Assembly: GCA_965243245.1 (NCBI GenBank)
Contig: OZ251536.1
Coordinates: 1,674,001-1,738,000 of the forward strand
Direction of reading: 5' to 3'
DNA from: JAYQKL01 sp965243245
Lineage (GTDB): Bacteria > Pseudomonadota > Alphaproteobacteria > RS24
DNA length: 64,000 bases
Shown here: piece after piece, positions 63,258 to 64,000 of the stretch
Layout: every line of letters starts with the position of its first letter
Numbering within the stretch: position 1 is the stretch's first letter
Made by a program: the position numbers and the translations under genes
The notes under the pieces: generated by a model
What the model was told of the DNA's origin: nothing
The model's database searches: none
Seen by the model: the letters and a program-made list of their open reading frames with translations, nothing else

Positions 63258-64000
63258 ATGACAATACTCACTCGTTTCGCGCCCAGTCCAACCGGGAAAC
63301 TCCATGTTGGAAATGCTCGGACAGCTTTATTTTGTTGGTTGTTTGCTAAGGCAAATGGGGGGCGTTTTATGCTCCGTCTTGATGATACGGATGCGGCGCG
63401 TTCAACGCACGCTTTTGCCAGAGCTATCATAGAAGACTTGGCATGGCTGGGGCTGAACCATGATGTGATAGCCAAGCAATCTGAACGCTTTGATACATAT
63501 GACGCCGCATTTAAAAAACTACGTAAGATGGGTTTGGTTTATCCTTGTTATGAGACAGCTGATGATCTGACACTTAAACGCAAGCGTCAATTGTCGCGTG
63601 GTCGCCCGCCGGTCTATGACCGCGCCGCGCTAGATTTGTCAGATGAAGCGCGCACCGCACTTGAAAGTGAAGGTCATCAACCCCATTACCGTTTTAAACT
63701 ATCTGGCGAAATGGTTGAATGGGATGATTTGGTGCGCACCGCCCAAAAGATTGATACATCTAGTCTTTCTGACCCGGTTCTGGTGCGCGGAGATGGCACC
63801 TATCTTTACACATTACCCAGCGTGGTAGATGATCTGGAGTTTGGTGTCACTCATATTATTCGCGGCGAGGACCATGTTACCAATACGGCGACACAAATTG
63901 AAATCATCAAAGCATTAGGCGGTAAAATGCCTGTATTTGCGCATCACCCCTTACTGGTGATGGCGGATGGGAGTGCTTTATCGAAACGCTTGGGCTCGTT
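63258..64000 (+). CDS. gltX: Glutamyl-tRNA synthetase, 3'-truncated by the window edge
   Basis: The first 247 codons or so of a class I aminoacyl-tRNA synthetase. The HIGH-type motif is HVGN in FAPSPTGKLHVGNARTALF, the zinc-less middle region has the catalytic FMLRLDDTD, RGEDHVTNTATQ follows, and the KMSKS-type loop reads ALSKRLGS just before the edge. This fits the non-discriminating or second GltX type that alphaproteobacteria often carry. AAGGA precedes ATG 63258. The anticodon-binding part lies outside the window. Confidence 0.9.
   Translation, partial: MTILTRFAPSPTGKLHVGNARTALFCWLFAKANGGRFMLRLDDTDAARSTHAFARAIIEDLAWLGLNHDVIAKQSERFDTYDAAFKKLRKMGLVYPCYETADDLTLKRKRQLSRGRPPVYDRAALDLSDEARTALESEGHQPHYRFKLSGEMVEWDDLVRTAQKIDTSSLSDPVLVRGDGTYLYTLPSVVDDLEFGVTHIIRGEDHVTNTATQIEIIKALGGKMPVFAHHPLLVMADGSALSKRLGS

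Overview
The window looks like chromosomal DNA of a free-living, moderately low-GC member of the Alphaproteobacteria. The evidence is gene order more than any single gene: carA/carB-greA-Lrp-trxB, a YqeY-like gene followed by dnaG and rpoD with a CAT-anticodon tRNA downstream, rpiA-gor, an ArsR/methyltransferase fusion leading metF-metH, and an ELM1-family gene. I cannot name a genus. No rRNA, CRISPR array or insertion sequence was seen.

Region 1 (1 to about 14,020) is a defence/accessory island. It opens inside a SNF2/RapA-type helicase gene, followed with overlaps or tiny gaps by an abortive-infection C-terminal protein, a type III-like Mod methyltransferase, a Res helicase-nuclease and a HAD phosphatase. 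Next come a PD-(D/E)XK nuclease lying between two diverged copies of the HAD gene tail, a truncated AAA ATPase, a membrane protein paired with a TIR-like protein, an orphan T4-type lysozyme, a PD-(D/E)XK plus GIY-YIG nuclease pair, and two small unknown genes.

Region 2 (14.1 to 25.8 kb) carries catabolic and accessory metabolism: an SDR, a SAM methyltransferase, an EamA transporter, a CvpA-like protein, two flavoprotein monooxygenases, an APH-fold kinase, a thiolase and an ICMT-like methyltransferase, plus two tRNA-Thr genes and uvrB. A flavoprotein remnant lies at 15.6 kb.

Region 3 (25.9 to 44.6 kb) is core genome with two additions: an aspartate aminotransferase; an ELM1-2OG oxygenase-unknown-trxB operon; Lrp; greA; carB and carA with a methyltransferase/Mrr-nuclease fusion gene wedged between them; then yqeY-like, dnaG, rpoD, panD and a tRNA.

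Region 4 (44.6 to 64 kb) holds a thioesterase, dienelactone hydrolase, PlsC-like and MAPEG genes, ettA, mlaA-mlaC (outer-membrane lipid asymmetry), the methionine operon ArsR-MTase/metF/metH, a TerB/DnaJ protein, rpiA, gor, a DUF374 acyltransferase, class II DAHP synthase, nadE and the start of gltX. Short tandem duplications of 10 to 16 bp recur at gene junctions through the chromosomal part.
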